From Nageia nagi (Eukaryota > Pinophyta): DNA of 64,000 nucleotides. Under the pieces are notes generated by a model. That model made no database searches. It saw only the letters and a program-made list of their open reading frames with translations, and was not told the DNA's origin. A program made the position numbers and the translations under genes. The DNA is taken from contig JBITNC010000001.1 of NCBI GenBank assembly GCA_050084985.1, positions 79,670,001 to 79,734,000 on the forward strand, given 5' to 3'. This document shows, piece by piece, positions 11,671-24,939 of the stretch (position 1 is the stretch's first letter; each line of letters opens with the position of its first letter).

Positions 11671-12956
11671 GAGTAAGGCAAGGTAATATTGGGATATTTT
11701 ACAAGGCATGAGCTCTCAACATAATTAATTGACTAGTTTCATCACTATTCCATAATACAATTGTACTTGAGACTTCCCACTAATAGATTTAAATAAAGGA
11801 AAAAATAATAAAATCCCATTCCTTTACTTTTTAAATAAAAGATAAGGTACCAACCTTCACAAGCAATATGTCAAATAAAATAATCAATATGTCCCTTCAA
11901 ATGGTATAATACCTCTATCAACAATTAATTCCATGAACTTTTATCAAACAATCCTTTCATACAACTTATTAAATAACATCAAAATAGGACTATTTTAACT
12001 AAGATTTATTGTCTAAAATGAAAAAAAATGACCTAGACTTGGAGAGAGAAAAAGGCTTCTTTTCTTCACATAACTCTACACCCAAAACTTGAGAATAACA
12101 AGAATGAAATGATAGTAGATAGGTATTTTTCTTAATATTCCACCTTCCTAGTTATAGCCAAGGAGGTTCAAGTATGTCCAAATGAACATCTACTCATCCA
12201 TTTAATAATTTTTGTGGTAGGTTTTATTAAATTTGTTGATGATTGTAGTGGCATAAATACTTTGGAACATTTTTTATTAACTAACAAATTAGTACTAACT
12301 ATTGCCCATACCTAACATAAGGAAACAAAATAAGTAGGATTATAACTCAATTATTTTCATAAACCATTAAATATATTGTAACATCACAAAGTGACTTTAG
12401 TCCTTTCTAACTATTATTATTTTAATTTTTTCTTACTAATAACTATAAGTAAAAATTCAAATTCAAAAGAAAGGGATATTCTTTTCCTTCCCTTTTTGAG
12501 TTTAAATTGCAAAAATTCACAACAGGAAATCAATCACACATATTACCTACAATGGTTGCCTTATTCTATAGGATAAATTGGTAATCTACACACACATCCA
12601 CAAAACACACATTCATCATGAAAATCATCATGCATGATTAATTATTCTACCATGCAACTACATGATATATGATGGTCATTAGAGTTTTTCAATGAACCAA
12701 CATCAATATTTTTCTCACTCTTACCCTTCCATTCTTGTCACTAATTCACTTTTGGTTCCTTGGGTCTTTGTTCACACTTCTCATCTCAATTTAACTTGTG
12801 ACTTTTGTCAAAACATCTCAAAGTCAACATCAAACTGACATAATTAAAACATTTTGCTATTCAAACTAATTATCATATAACATAATTCAAATTAAATCTC
12901 ATTAAAATCCTTGATGGTACTAGAGTCTTAAAATTGCAATTGGGTGGGTCATTACA

Positions 12957-14460
12957 TGGAGAAGCAATTAGAAAATTCAATATCCTCAAAGTATTCTAAA
13001 ATATTTTTATACCAAGCTCTAAAGGCTTTCTTAAGTCCATATAATGACTTCTTTATCTTATACATAAAGGAATCTTTACCTTCCATAATAGGCCCTTTTG
13101 GTTGATTCATTTAGATCTCTACATCCAAGTCATCATTGAGAAAAATACTCTTAACATCAAGATAAAAAAATTTCCATCATTGAGTTGCTAAAAGAGAAAG
13201 GATTAACCTAACTATAGTCATCTTTTCCACTAGAGCAAATATTTCCTCATAATCAACTTTGTATTTTTGAGCGAAACCCTTTGCTACTAACCTTGCTTTT
13301 ATATTTTTCAATTTTTCTAACTAAATTGTATTTTACCTTGTAAATCCATTTATTACCAATCACATTTTATTCATTGGTATAGGGAACTAAGTCTCAAGTT
13401 TGATTTTTCATTAGAGCCTCATACTCCACTTTCGTGGATTCCATCCAACATTCATGCTTTGAAGCTTCTTTGAATGATGAGGGATCATTCTTGCTATCAA
13501 TTTTTAAGAATAAGGATTTATTTAAGATCATAGTTCTCATTATCCTTTATGTTGGAGATTGTTTCTCTTTAATTGACTTATCTACACTGATATCCATCTA
13601 GTTAGGTGCAATAAAAGAGTCATAAAGATCATCCAAGTCCTCACAGAAAGCAAATTATTTAGGAAGTTCATTGAACTTTACATCCCTTGAGATGAAAAAT
13701 TTAGTAGAGGAAAGAGAGTAGAGCTTATAACCTCTATTATAACTATAATATCCTGTAAATATGCACTTTTTGCATCTCTTTTTCAACTTATTTCTTTTCC
13801 CATACACAATAAAGGCATAGGCATCACAACCAAAAACCTTAAAGTGAGATATGTTAGCTTTCTTTCTTGTTAGTGCCTCATACAAGGTTTTACCTTCAAT
13901 TGCTTTCATAAGGAACCTATTCAAGGTGTAATTCATAATGATTACAAATTAACCCTATAATAATCTAGGAAGATTTCCTAACATGCACCTAACCATTTCC
14001 TGAATGGTTCTATTCTTTCTTTTTGCAACACCATTTTTTTGTGGGGTGTAAGGGATCATGAACTACCTCTTGATCTTGTATTTAACATAATAGTCATCGA
14101 ATTCATTGCTATTATAATCACCTCCATTATCAAATCTCAACATCTTGATTTTGAAGTTAGATTGATTTTCAACTAAGGCTTTGAAGTCTTTGAACATGTC
14201 AAAGTTTGATCCTTGTGCTCAAGTAGATAACCAAATATCATCCTACTTAAGTATTCAATGAAGGTGAAGTTATAAGATGCTTCCCTAAGAGACTTAGTAT
14301 GAAATAAATCCATAAAATTTGAATGTACAAGATAAAGAGTTCTGTTACCCTTGTTTCCTTATATTTTTCAAAATTTGATTATTCATCTTGCCTAGAATGT
14401 GCTTCTCACAAAGATCAATTATGGATGATATTAAAGGTAAATTAGAAAGAATGGGAAAAT
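12957..14460 (-). pseudogene. pol: Copia integrase and N-terminal RT (A3)
   Basis: Minus strand from 14460: LCEKHILGKM (pre-integrase), MLRFDNGGDYNSNEF and TPQKNGVAKRKNRTI (integrase core; the catalytic Glu of A2 GVAERKN is Lys here), FKVFGCDAYAFI and FISRDVKFNELPK (13655). Then come FKEASKHECWMES, NVIGNKWIYKVKYN and SLYGLKKAFRAWYKN of RT, up to about 12957. The best open stretch is 13936-13655. Numerous stops elsewhere. The RT sequence joins the 7129-8121 block once the insertion is ignored. Confidence 0.87.
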
Positions 14461-14469
14461 AGATGATAA

Positions 14470-14960
14470 TAAAAAATATTAGGAAAAGAAGCTCAACATT
14501 GAATTATGGGAAGATCATATCACTTACAAATATTCTATAAAGTCTTCTCCTTCTATTTTGGTTTATGGGAAAAGAGTTATGTTGCCATCTCAAATCGAGT
14601 TACCTACATTAAACTTGCTTAACCGATATGAGATCAATGATTCAGACCCATTATAGATAATAATATTTGGTTTGATTTACTTAGATGAGATCTAAGAGAA
14701 TTTGTATAGTGAAATATAAGAAATAAATAATATGGTTAAGAGATGGGTTGACAAAAAATATGCATCCAATGTTTCTTTCAAACCTAGTGATTTGGTTCTT
14801 AAATATGCATCATTAGAATTTTGATTCTTTATGGTCCATAACATACATCATTACAAAAGAAATATGGAATAATGCATTCAATTTGGAAGGAATAGATGGT
14901 CGAGTCCTTTCTATCATGATCAATGAATAATATTTGAAGTTAAACACCATCATTTAACAA
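14470..14960 (+). pseudogene. pol: Ty3/gypsy integrase C-terminal remnant
   Basis: Plus-strand reading gives IELWEDHITYKYSIKSSP and SILVYGKRVMLPSQIELPTL (the VYGKEAVLPxEIELP block after the catalytic core of plant gypsy integrases). Next come RWVDKKYASNVSFKPSDLVL (the KPGDLVL motif) and a final EVKHHHLTM before a stop near 14960. Catalytic residues lie upstream and are absent, so it is truncated at about 14465 against copia A3. Stops are present. It may be the 3' end of the same element as the unassigned frame that follows. Confidence 0.75.
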
Positions 14961-15199
14961 TGTAAATTGTATTATATGTATTTATTTAATTTTTATTTTC
15001 CTATGCATAATTTTTGAGGTGCATCTTTTTGCATTAAATAAAGTAGTTAGGTGTTTTATTATATTTATCCCATTTCAAATCTATGCCTTAGCATATTTTT
15101 CCTCTACAATTTTTTGAGCTATTAGGAACCCTAATGTTTGCATCTTCTATATTTCAATTCAACCATATTTTAGCTCTCATTTGATAATTCTATAAAATG

Positions 15200-17230
15200 G
15201 GTAAGTTCACAGCCTATTAAAGTACTATAAAGGATAGAAATGAAAACCTTTTCTATACAAATATATTGAATAATCATATGGATTTAAAAGTTAAACCCCT
15301 AGAAGTCGATAATGCAAAAGATAGTCAATTATGGGATCTTATTTACAAAATTGAGTTTATCTTTCCATTCTTGTTCAAAAGATGCCGTCCTTGTCCTGAT
15401 CTTGTTAATGCCCTAGCCAAGAAAATATTTCATGAGTCCAAAAATATCCAAAATAGCCAAGGAAATTTTATTCTTGATTTGAGTTGATTTACCATGTATA
15501 AAGCCTTTTATTAACCAAATAATACATTTAAATTGGGCTAGTGTTAAGGTAGCACTCAAAGATACAAATAAATATCCATTAGAGTGGCTAAATTCTTATT
15601 TGCTAAACCTCATTTCATAAAATAAGAGCTTAGATGGAATTTTAGGGTTTAAACTTGATTCAACCCATTTTTTTATCCTCATCATGGTGCTTTATGAGGA
15701 AAAATATATTAATATTGTGGAGCCAAAAAATGTCATACTGGCATACCAAATAATCAAGAACTATGGTAAATATCATCAAGACCAGTTTGAGATGATAGAT
15801 GATAGAATGGTTATTTGGTTCACCAAAAAGGACAAGTTAAATCAATTTCACTACTCCTTTTTACTATGTTGGCTCTTAGTACATTAGCATCCAAAAGTTT
15901 TTCTTAATTTACACCTCAGTCAAATAAATGAATATGGTTCTTTAAGGAGAGTTGATTAGTGGACCTAGGTGAAGCATCAATGGATCCTATTATGATTTTG
16001 TAAGATATTTTCTATTTCCAACTTTGAATTTTATTTTTGGTACAAATTTTCTTATGTTGTCTAAGATGACTTAGTTAAATTTGAATATGGGTTAGTTCAA
16101 AATAGGATATTATTATTTCACTGATAATTATACATTCATCTTGCTGAGTGGTTTCTATGATAAGACCATGAAGTTGCCTTTTTATGTTTCAAATTGGTTA
16201 TTTTCTATGGAGCTAACTAGATAGGAAACTTATGTAGAAACAATATGGGGATTCCCTAAGGGGAAGAAGAATTTTTATACATACTCCCTTGGATTTGATT
16301 CTATTCAAGCCCTTCACATGAATTATTGGGGTTATCTAACTTCAAATATGAAAAAATTGTAGCTAATACAAATTACCATTTACTAGTCATATAAACCATT
16401 AGGAGTATTCACTATACATCTCAAATTTGTAAACTTAAAATCTCTATATTTTATTAGAGTATCCATGAATGAATTTGAAAATCATTAGAATAATCCTAAG
16501 AAGGAACCTTTCTACCAGACTCTCTATTAGAAACATCATGCATGGAATTATGGAGGAAAAACTATGTTATCAGAATAGACTTTGCAATTGCTACTGATAA
16601 AGAGAAAAGTTTACAAAAACCATTGCAAAAGAGCCTAGATAATTCTGATTTCTTTGATCTCAAAATGAAATGTTTCATTTAGTATAGAATTGAGAGTAAG
16701 CAAAAGTATTTACCTTAGATATGTGATTACGAATAAGATTTCAGTGAAGCCTATGATAAATAATATCTATCCAAAATGTCAAAGGATCCAACAAATAAAA
16801 ATGTCAAACAATGGTTAAGTTTTTAGAAGCTCAAAAGGGAAAAAAAACTACTAACTCTAGAAGAGGAAGCATTGTTGAAGAAATAACAAAAGTATGGAGG
16901 AGAACTCAAGTTAATGGAATCTACCATGAAGTCCCATATTGAAGAGAGGAATGTATACAGATAAGAATATTGCATATATGAAAGAGATGTAGAGAAAATT
17001 AGTATAAGATGAAGAAAAATAGAGGAAAGAGCAAGAAAAGAAATATGTTGCACTAGCAAAACAACTAGAGAAAGAGGATACTCCTAGGAAAAGAATTATG
17101 AAGAAAAGAAAAGTTCAAGACCTAGAGAAAACATACAATATAATGAAAAAAGGTCAAAAGAAAAAAGATTAAAAGTTATGAAGATGATCCTTGCAAGATC
17201 CAACATGGAGAGTGATGATCCTGCTCCTAC
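15200..17230 (+). pseudogene. Unassigned reading-frame remnant, left half
   Basis: I do not recognise the family. Best stretches are 15266-15487 (PDLVNALAKKIFHESKNIQ) and 15684-15887 (EEKYINIVEPKNVILAYQII). From about 16790 to 17230 it is rich in Lys, Glu and Leu and coiled-coil-like (LLTLEEEALLKK). It is on the same strand as, and 240 bp after, the gypsy integrase end, where some plant gypsy elements carry an extra ORF. The 17.55-kb gypsy element interrupts it at 17230; removing that element and one CCTAC copy leaves the frame open into 34786 onward. Confidence 0.5.
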
Positions 17231-18050
17231 TATAGACACCCAAAAATGACCATTCTTTTGATAGATGAAAGAAGAATGAAAAATTAAAGTAAATTAAAAA
17301 AAAATTACTATATTCTTCCAAATACCAGCATCCAACAACTAGATGTTGGTGATTCAAATGAACCATTGGTGTTTGGTACCTAGATGCTGGAGAATCTGAA
17401 GTTGGAAAAATCAAAATAAAAATGGCAACATCTAAAGCATATTAGAAAGAAAGCAAAGGATAATAGATGAATCACCATCCATCCCATGCATCCCTACTTT
17501 AGATGAAAGTCATGACAAAGCTAGATAGGACTATCAATATTTTTGTCTCCAAAAGTGAAAACTTGTCCTATTTATAAGAACTATAAATAAAGCCTTTAGC
17601 TATGAAGTAAGGGTCCTAAATTGAAAGAACTATTACTTTTTCAAAATGTATATAGGTTTTTACTAAGTTAGAGACATTGTTATTTCATTTTTTATATGCT
17701 TGTTTATGCTCATTTTATATAGATTTTATGGTATAAATAGGTATGTTTGATGAGTTTGTTGTTTGCATGTATGTAGGGATAACATGTGTAGAGAAAATAA
17801 AATTCAAGAGTTGAAGAAGATAAATAAATTTATGTTTCTTGCAGGTTTATGAAGATAATCCTTCAAACTTGTAGATGCCAAAATTAGACCTAAGAAGGCC
17901 TTGTAAAAAGCCTTTTATACAAGGTGATAGATTGAAATGGATTTGTTATTTGTAATCATTTTGAGGTCTACACCAAAGAGAAATAAAGAAGTTTTTGGTT
18001 GTAACATATATTGTCTTGCATGCTTGTAGCATTACTTTTTGGGTATGACA
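17231..18050 (+). repeat. 5' LTR of the Tat gypsy element
   Basis: 820 bp, TATAGACACCC...GGTATGACA; the first dinucleotide is TA where the 3' copy keeps TG. It aligns with 33946-34780 throughout with many substitutions and small indels. TATA-like TATAAATAAAGCC lies at about 17582, in the same context in the 3' copy. Confidence 0.9.
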
Positions 18051-18053
18051 TTC

Positions 18054-18070
18054 TGGTGCTAGAACGAGGG
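18054..18070 (+). other. PBS-like site of the Tat element
   Basis: TGGTGCTAGAACGAGGG starts three bases after the 5' LTR, where a tRNA-complementary primer site is expected. I cannot name the tRNA with certainty. Confidence 0.6.
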
Positions 18071-20820
18071 TCTTCGTATGCAAATAATATTAATAACAAA
18101 GCACATGGATTTTTTCTATGTTTTAGGTGTGTTTTGGTGGTTTGTATCATGTGGAAAGTAAATTGATCTCATGTTTATGCTCTATGTTTTTTGTAGGATC
18201 AAATTATAGAAACACTAATGATTTATGATTGGATGCCAGTGAATTAAACTAAATACCAATGACTTTTCTAAAATATCAACAACTGTTAGTAGAAGGTCAA
18301 ATTTCTTAATTCTTGTCCATTTTGCAAGTGCAACCCAGGAAATAAAATTGAGGATTGGGAATGAACACATTACTTATGATCCCTATGCTCAGAGTGCATA
18401 TAGGGGGGATTAAAAACCACTAGTGCCATGCATTATTTATGAGTATTAGGATAATTATTTAAAGTTTATTTATTTCTTATTTATTTGGGAAAAGGAATGC
18501 ATAAATAAACTCACTTAATATTTTCTATTTCATCTACTTATGCTCTCCCTTTGCACTGAAAAGTGATATTAGATGATCTTAATAGTTGTAATAGAAAAAG
18601 GATAAATGAATCTTTTATTTTTTCATTTTTCACATTAAAAGTTTAAATAAATCTACATTAAATTACTTCCATAATTGGAATGAGTAATTAACCTTCACTA
18701 AATTTGGAATGAATATAAGGTGAATTTATCGAGTTTCAAATAGATTAGAATACATTAAAACATTCAATGAATTGGTGGTTATTATCAACATGTTAATACT
18801 TTTACCTATCTACCTTACAACATCAAAAGGTGGTTGAAGGATTGTGACTCATAATGAGGGGAAATAGACATACACTAAAGAAAATTTATTCATATTAATG
18901 GCTTCTTACCTATCTACCTTACCATACCTAGAGGTGGTCCAAGGATTATGACTTGTAAGAAGAGGTAATGAATCTCATTTTAAATATTTCCTTTAGTTAA
19001 TGAACCTCACTAAAAGGTAATGAATCCTGTGGGCATCTAGATTAACTAGAATATTAATTAAAACATTGTTTGAATCACTAAAAAGATTTAATTAATGGAC
19101 ATGTATGATTGAGAGGGTAGAAAGTGCATTCATTAGTATTTCATTTTTTAAATGCATTATCATAAGACCTTTTAAAATGAAAATCAATGAGTTGGAAGTC
19201 ATTACCAACCATTGATTCTTATTTTCTTATGTTCCCATTGATAAATGCAATAAGCCCTAAGCCAAAACCTAGAGATGAATACTAGATTCATAGGTTAGAA
19301 GTTGTTACTTTTCATTGAATGACTATAAAAATGGGGCTATCCTTAGATTTCATCACAAGATAGTTCTCAGTGGCATTCCCCTAGCCCCATTACACTAAGG
19401 GGACCACTCTAAGTACCAAGTCATTACTTAGCCTTAGAAAACTTATAGGATTACCAACCTACCTTTCCTTAAACACTTGATTAGATAAAAAATTTAAGAA
19501 AATTAACAAGATTAAAATATACAATTCATATTGCTCATATTAAAAATGTTAATTTAATATATCAAAAAGGCTAGAAAAGATAATCATACTGAAAAGGTGA
19601 GTAACATATAATATTGTTTATGCATGTAATTATTTTCTCATAAATATAAATCCAAAAGGTAAAATAGAATTGCTATGTTTGATGTTTGTTTTCTTTTAAT
19701 TATGGTTTGATAGAAAAAAAAAAGCAAAAAAAAATCCAAAAAAAAAAAAAGGTTAATACTCATTCTCAAATAGCTTGCTAAGAGCAAGAATTCAACAATG
19801 AAAACTATTTAGAAGAATGAAGAAGTCATCAATATAGTATAAATACTTCAAGAAAAGAAACCCCTCAAGAAATAAATACAACTTATTTACATCATATTGA
19901 TGATGAATTAGATATAGTTAGACAACATTTAACACAATTAAGGATCTTACATTCTTTCCATGCTCATAGTCTTCCTCTAAATCTAGAGTATTTAATGAAA
20001 GATATGCAACCAGTTGATAGAATAAAAGAAATTGTATTAAGAAATATACCACCTTTGCAAACTCATTCAACTAATACTGTACTTCAAAGAGGCCCTTTCA
20101 AGATTAAGTATGATCATGTCACATGATATCTTCCTAATGTATGTTTAGTTCAATCATATTTAAGAAGAGATGATTATACTTATTCCACTATTTCTAGGCA
20201 AATGGAGGAATTTTATGATTATACCAAAATCTAGAAATTGTGCTAGAGTTTACAATAATCCCTATTACATTTTAAAATCAAATATAGCCACTCCTTTTTC
20301 AAGTTATAGAACCCCTAGACAAGGACATGAAGTGAGATCCAACAAGGTTTAAATTATAAGGAATACCTCCCTATGTACATAATAAATAAAACTCATCTTG
20401 AAATAATATATAACACCAATAAAAAATGGTTTTATATAATCCAAATGTACAATAATAAACTAAACCTGTAGGATTCATTCAACAACCATGGTTACAAGCA
20501 TAGCCTATGCTCAATTTACATCAAAACATGTTACCAATAAGAGAACCCAAGAAGAAAAATATTTAGATTCAACATGGACCTAATCAAATGATAGGGAAAG
20601 ATAAAAAATAACAACTAGAGCTCAATTCATATCTCCCCAAGGTCAAGGTGTATATAAATACCAAGATCCTTACTTAGCTAAGAGAAAAGAAGCTTCACTT
20701 AAAAGGCAACAAGATGAGCTTCAAAAGTATAATTTGCTTCCACTTAGAAATAAGGGTCAATCACATTATCCTCTTACACCTCTACATCTAAAACAAATGC
20801 AATAATAACCACCTCCATGT
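18071..20820 (+). other. Leader / gag N-terminal region of the Tat element
   Basis: About 2.75 kb. The first 1.6 kb has no coding signal I can assign; it contains A-rich runs near 19720-19750. From about 19800 a broken, Gln- and Pro-rich frame leads into gag (for example LAKRKEASLKRQQDELQKYN at about 20675-20733), so gag probably began well upstream of the clearest open stretch. Confidence 0.5.
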
Positions 20821-20829
20821 CAACCTCCA

Positions 20830-21660
20830 CCATCTTCTTCACTATATGATGGAGTGTACTATGATGCCCAAACACCTTATAAACAAATATACAAATCATT
20901 CCCAAGGTATGAAGGAAAAATGGATCATATAAATGATGAATATCCCATGTATCAAAATCAACCAGAAAAACAAGATGATCTTCATAAAATATTGATAGAA
21001 ATTGAAGAAGAGTTACATTTGCAAAGAAAAAAAAAGTGTCATATGAAACAATTTGTAATGAACCAATTCATCCAAGTGTTCTAAAAAAGGAAATCCCTTT
21101 GAAATTTGAAATTCCAAAAATTGATCCATTCAAAGGAAAGGAAGATCCTAAAGAACATCTTAGGAAATTTAAGTATTCAAGTTATGTTATTGCTAATGAT
21201 GATGCATTAATTTTGCTCATTTTTCCAATGACACTTGCTGGACATGCAATGGATTGGTACAATAACTTAACAAAATATATTATTCATTCATATACACAAT
21301 TAGCAAACTTATTCTTATAACATTTTAGGATAAATATCAAAGATAAAATTTCCATCACTAATCTTACAAGATTACAAAAATTTGAAGATGAATTAGTTAT
21401 TGATTTCATCTCAAGATGGAGGGTAATTTTGACAAGCATGATTTACACTTTGCCTAAAGAAGAATTGGTAAAAATATTTAGTCAAAGTTATTTAAGACCT
21501 ATCACTAGTACCTTATTAATCCAACAACATAAGACCATCAAAGAAGCTATTTCCCAAGCAGTTATAATTGAAAAGGTCAAAATTCAATATAGTGAAATAA
21601 AAGGTAAGAAAAAGGAACCTTATGTTAGAAATAAAAATCAAGAGAAATAGATAATAAATA
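20830..21660 (+). pseudogene. gag: Gypsy gag (Retrotrans_gag)
   Basis: Plus-strand frames give IPKIDPFKGKEDPKEHLRKF, PMTLAGHAMDWYNNL and DFISRWR, the core pattern of plant gypsy gag (PKFxxFxGxxDPxxHLxxF ... LxGxAxxWYxxL ... FxxRW). Open segments: 20854-21084, 21036-21320 and 21429-21650, joined by at least two frame breaks. A Lys-rich tail follows. No intact zinc knuckle was seen. Confidence 0.85.
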
Positions 21661-22625
21661 AACCATCATTGGCTAATAAAATTTTTATCACCAAATAAGC
21701 ACAACTAAATCCTCCACAAAATGAGGAAAAGAACTTTAATTCACTAAGAAAGTTTACACCTTTGTCAAACTCTCTTTATGATATTATAAAGAAAATTTTT
21801 GATCATCAAGTAATATCCTCTATGGGATACCTTGGATTACAGACATACAGTGTGTCCCATAAACTTATCATAACTGTCTAAAGTACATTCATAAGGGTGT
21901 AGTGCATTATGTACCTAGAGATGAATATCTCAATTCATATTGTAATAGTGCACACCTATCAAAAGAAGTGGCTTTACTATCCACTCATTACTTTACAACA
22001 TCTATATTACCAAAAAAACTATCGATTGCTAGAGTGGGTAAAAATAATCCTTCTTTAAACTCTTCTAAACAAGAATACATTATTAATTAAGAATTACCCA
22101 ATACTCAAAATATTAGTAATAATTTATCATCAAAAATAAAACCAACACCTCAAGAAAAATGTACATGGGAAGAAAGAGCATGAAAGTTTGGTGACTTAAG
22201 TAAAAAATCTTCATTTAAAACATCTTCCCCTATGGATACATTAGTAAAAAGTGAGGATTGGAAAAGAAATAATAAGTTATCAAGCATTTAACTCATAATA
22301 ATAAAACTAATAGAATGTGGTATAGGAGAAACTAGAATCAATGATGTCATTTTTAGTATTCCTTTTGCCCAAGAAGTAGGAAGACCAAATAAATCTCCTA
22401 TTGTAATAGGACAATTAGTGCCAATAGAAAAAGTCCCAAACCAAACACCATTTATTTATAAATGTCCTATATAACCACCTATCCTTCCATTACCCCAACT
22501 TCATGAGGGTTTTTTTTAACTCATTAAATATTTATCACCTTATGTTAAGTCATTTTTCCAAAATTATTTTGATAGATGACAATGGAAAGGATAAGGCCTA
22601 GGAAGGTATGAATAAGGACCTATAT

Positions 22626-22894
22626 TTTTAAGATCCATTACACCAAAAGGTCAAACTATTAGTGAATCTACACACCTAGGATCTTAATATTCCACCACAC
22701 TCCACATTCGATGTCCTCGATAGCTCTCACTCATGGCGGATCTCACTCTAGTCTTTGCTAGGTAGCCCTTTCCATGATAGCCCTTTTTAGGCATTTGAAC
22801 TTGAGATGTATGGCTTGATTTGATGCCAAATGTTAAGATTCATTACACTAAAAGGTCAACCTATTAGTGAATATACACACCCAGGATCTTAACA
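22626..22894 (-). mobile_element. 269-bp TRIM (miniature LTR element) nested in the Tat element
   Basis: Two 64-bp direct terminal repeats (22626-22689 and 22831-22894) of the form TGTTAAGATYCATTAC...GGATCTTAACA flank 141 bp of non-coding DNA. A 5-bp duplication TATAT lies on both sides (22621-22625, 22895-22899). In minus orientation TTTGGCATCAAATC follows the LTR, a decayed version of the TGGTATCAGAGC primer site. GGAGTGTGGTGGAA precedes the other LTR as a purine-rich tract. No coding capacity; it must have been moved by another element's proteins. The left LTR has lost its TG and CA ends. Confidence 0.85.
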
Positions 22895-23559
22895 TATATA
22901 TACAATCGATATTTATTACCAATTACCCATTGATAAAACATGATTAGGATACATAAGTAAAAATAAAAAAGAATTTGGTTGCAAGATAATTGAATTAGAA
23001 CCATAAATATTAAATTTTAAAAAGCTATATGAAAAATATAAAGAGGTAATAAGTCAAGAGAATGTGGGATATGAAACATTATCTTTAGAAATATTATTTT
23101 TTGATGATGTATCAAGTAACATGGTTGAAATCATAGAAATATCTAATGATGTTTCAAGAAAAATATCTTTTGAATGGTCTAAGAGTGATGAGTTTGAATC
23201 ATTAAGCCCAACCAAATCAAATAATTCTTCATAATATTTTTTGGTAGATGAAGATATTGTAGACTTTACATTAATTTTTGAACAACCTATAATAAGAGAT
23301 TTTAAAGATATAGATACCATATTACAAACCTAATACTTCACTATAAACAACACTCTAGAAAATCAACATTTAGTTGAAGATGAATAATATAGCATAAATG
23401 ATAAAAATTGGATTCTGATACCAAATAAGTTGGAATAAGGGTCTCATATGTTAATTGAAAGAACCATTGAAGTTGATTTAAGTGATGATCCTAATAATCC
23501 TAAAATCATTTAACTAGGGAAGTCATTAACTAAAAATGAGAGACGAGAATTCATTTCCA

Positions 23560-24720
23560 TACTGAAAGAAAGGTAGAAAATATTTGCATGGTCATATGCT
23601 GATATGATTGTACTAGATCCTAACTTGGTACTACATAATGTGGGTATTAAAGAAGATGCTAAACTTGTCAAACAAAAATTACAAAAAATGCATCCAACAA
23701 TAGCATTGATGGTGAAAGAAGAGTTACAGAAAACTTTTAGAAGCCAAATTCATTCATCCCATTGATTATTATGATTAGATTTCCAATATGGTACCAATTA
23801 AAAAATTAAATGGAAAAATTTGCATATGCTAGATTTTAGAGACTTGAATAAAAATTTCCCTAAGGATGAATTCCCACTACCAAACATAGACAGTTTGGTT
23901 GACTTTACTATCAAACATTAAATGCTTTCTCTTATGGATGGATTTTCAAGGTATAATAAGATAAAAGTAGCATTATAAGATCAACATAAAATAACATTTA
24001 CAACACCTTGGACTATGTTTTGCTACAATGTAATACCATTTGGTTTAAAAATTCCATGATTACATGCATGATATTATGGAAGATTATGTAGATGACATAT
24101 TAGCTAAATCTAAAACTCAAGAAGACCGTTCGAAGGTACTTATCAAAATATTTGATAGATTACTAGAGAATTATATTTGATTAAATCCTAAGAAATGTGT
24201 TTTTGGAGTGACTTCAAGAAAATTATTAGGTTTTATTATTTCTAGTTGAGGAATTAAAGTAGATTTGAATAAAATAAAAGCAATAGTAAACATGTAGCCC
24301 TGATAAATAGAAAATAATTACAAAGTTTATAAGGTAAGATGTAAGATATAAGATGTTTTATTTCTTAGCTATCAGATAAGTGTAAACCATTTAATAAAAT
24401 GTTAAAAAAGGGAATTACATTTCACTGGGGTAGTGAAAAATAGGAAGCATTCATTTATCACCTCCAGTTTTAGTTCCACCTAAATAAGGGGAACCATTCG
24501 TATTATATACATCCACCATAGAATCAACATTAGGAACTATGTTTGCTCAAAAGAATGAAAATAATAAAGAATAAGCTATATATTACCTTAGTCAAACCTT
24601 AGTTGGCTATGAAATCAAATACGTATACTTGAAAAAATATATGTTTGGCTATGGTTTTTGCAACTAAAAAATTGAGACATTATATGTTGAATCACACTCC
24701 ATACATAATTGCTAAAGTAG
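23560..24720 (+). pseudogene. pol: Gypsy reverse transcriptase and RNase H
   Basis: Frames give IFAWSYADMIVLDPNLV, then DFRDLNKNFPKDEFPLPNID, MLSLMDGFSRYNKIKV, TTPWTMFCYNVIPFGLK and EDYVDDILAKSKTQED (catalytic YVDD at 24085-24096). Next are NPKKCVFGVTSRKLLGF and the RNase H start LYTSTIESTLGTMFAQKNE, with YYLSQTLVGYEIKY. This order and wording are those of Tat-lineage gypsy pol. Many stops and frame changes. The protease region upstream (about 21660-23550, apart from the TRIM) is too decayed for me to assign. Confidence 0.88.
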
Positions 24721-24939
24721 ATCCTTTGAAGTATATGATGAATAAAACCTACCAAAATGAATGAACACCTAAATGGATCATGCATTTAACTAAATTTGAC
24801 TTGTAATTCATAAGTCAAAAATTACTTAAAGGTTAAGGCATAGATGATTATCTTGTAGAAGCACCATTATTTTATGATAATCCACTCATCATTGAACTAC
24901 TAGATGAACATGTTTTTCAAATAGATGGGATGGAGGTCC

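Larger units (their letters stand above)
8122..12956 (-). mobile_element. 4835-bp TG..CA insertion in A3, probable giant solo LTR
   Basis: In minus orientation it begins TGTAATGACCCACCC (12956) and ends GCATTACA (8122), with TGTAATG/CATTACA ends. Flanks CAGAG (8117-8121) and TGGAG (12957-12961) differ by two transitions and both derive from CGGAG; A2 still has CTCCG (minus sense) at the homologous RT site, so this is a 5-bp target duplication decayed at its CpG. I found no gag, pol, tRNA primer site or internal LTR repeat. One promoter-like TATAAATAAAAAGGG sits at 10362-10348 (minus). A single LTR left after LTR-LTR recombination fits best; a large non-autonomous element is the alternative. 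Confidence 0.6.
5854..14460 (-). mobile_element. Copia element A3 (3' part), split by a 4.8-kb insertion
   Basis: Minus-strand copia related to A1/A2. From right to left: pre-integrase end and integrase (14460 to about 13655), N-terminal RT (about 13600-12957), the 8122-12956 insertion, the rest of RT and RNase H (8121-7129), 3' UTR, polypurine tract, and a 3' LTR of about 546 bp. Protein matches to A2 are collinear throughout. No gag or 5' LTR was found to the right of 14460, where sequence changes to a plus-strand gypsy integrase, so the 5' half is missing. Stops and frameshifts make it non-functional. Confidence 0.85.
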
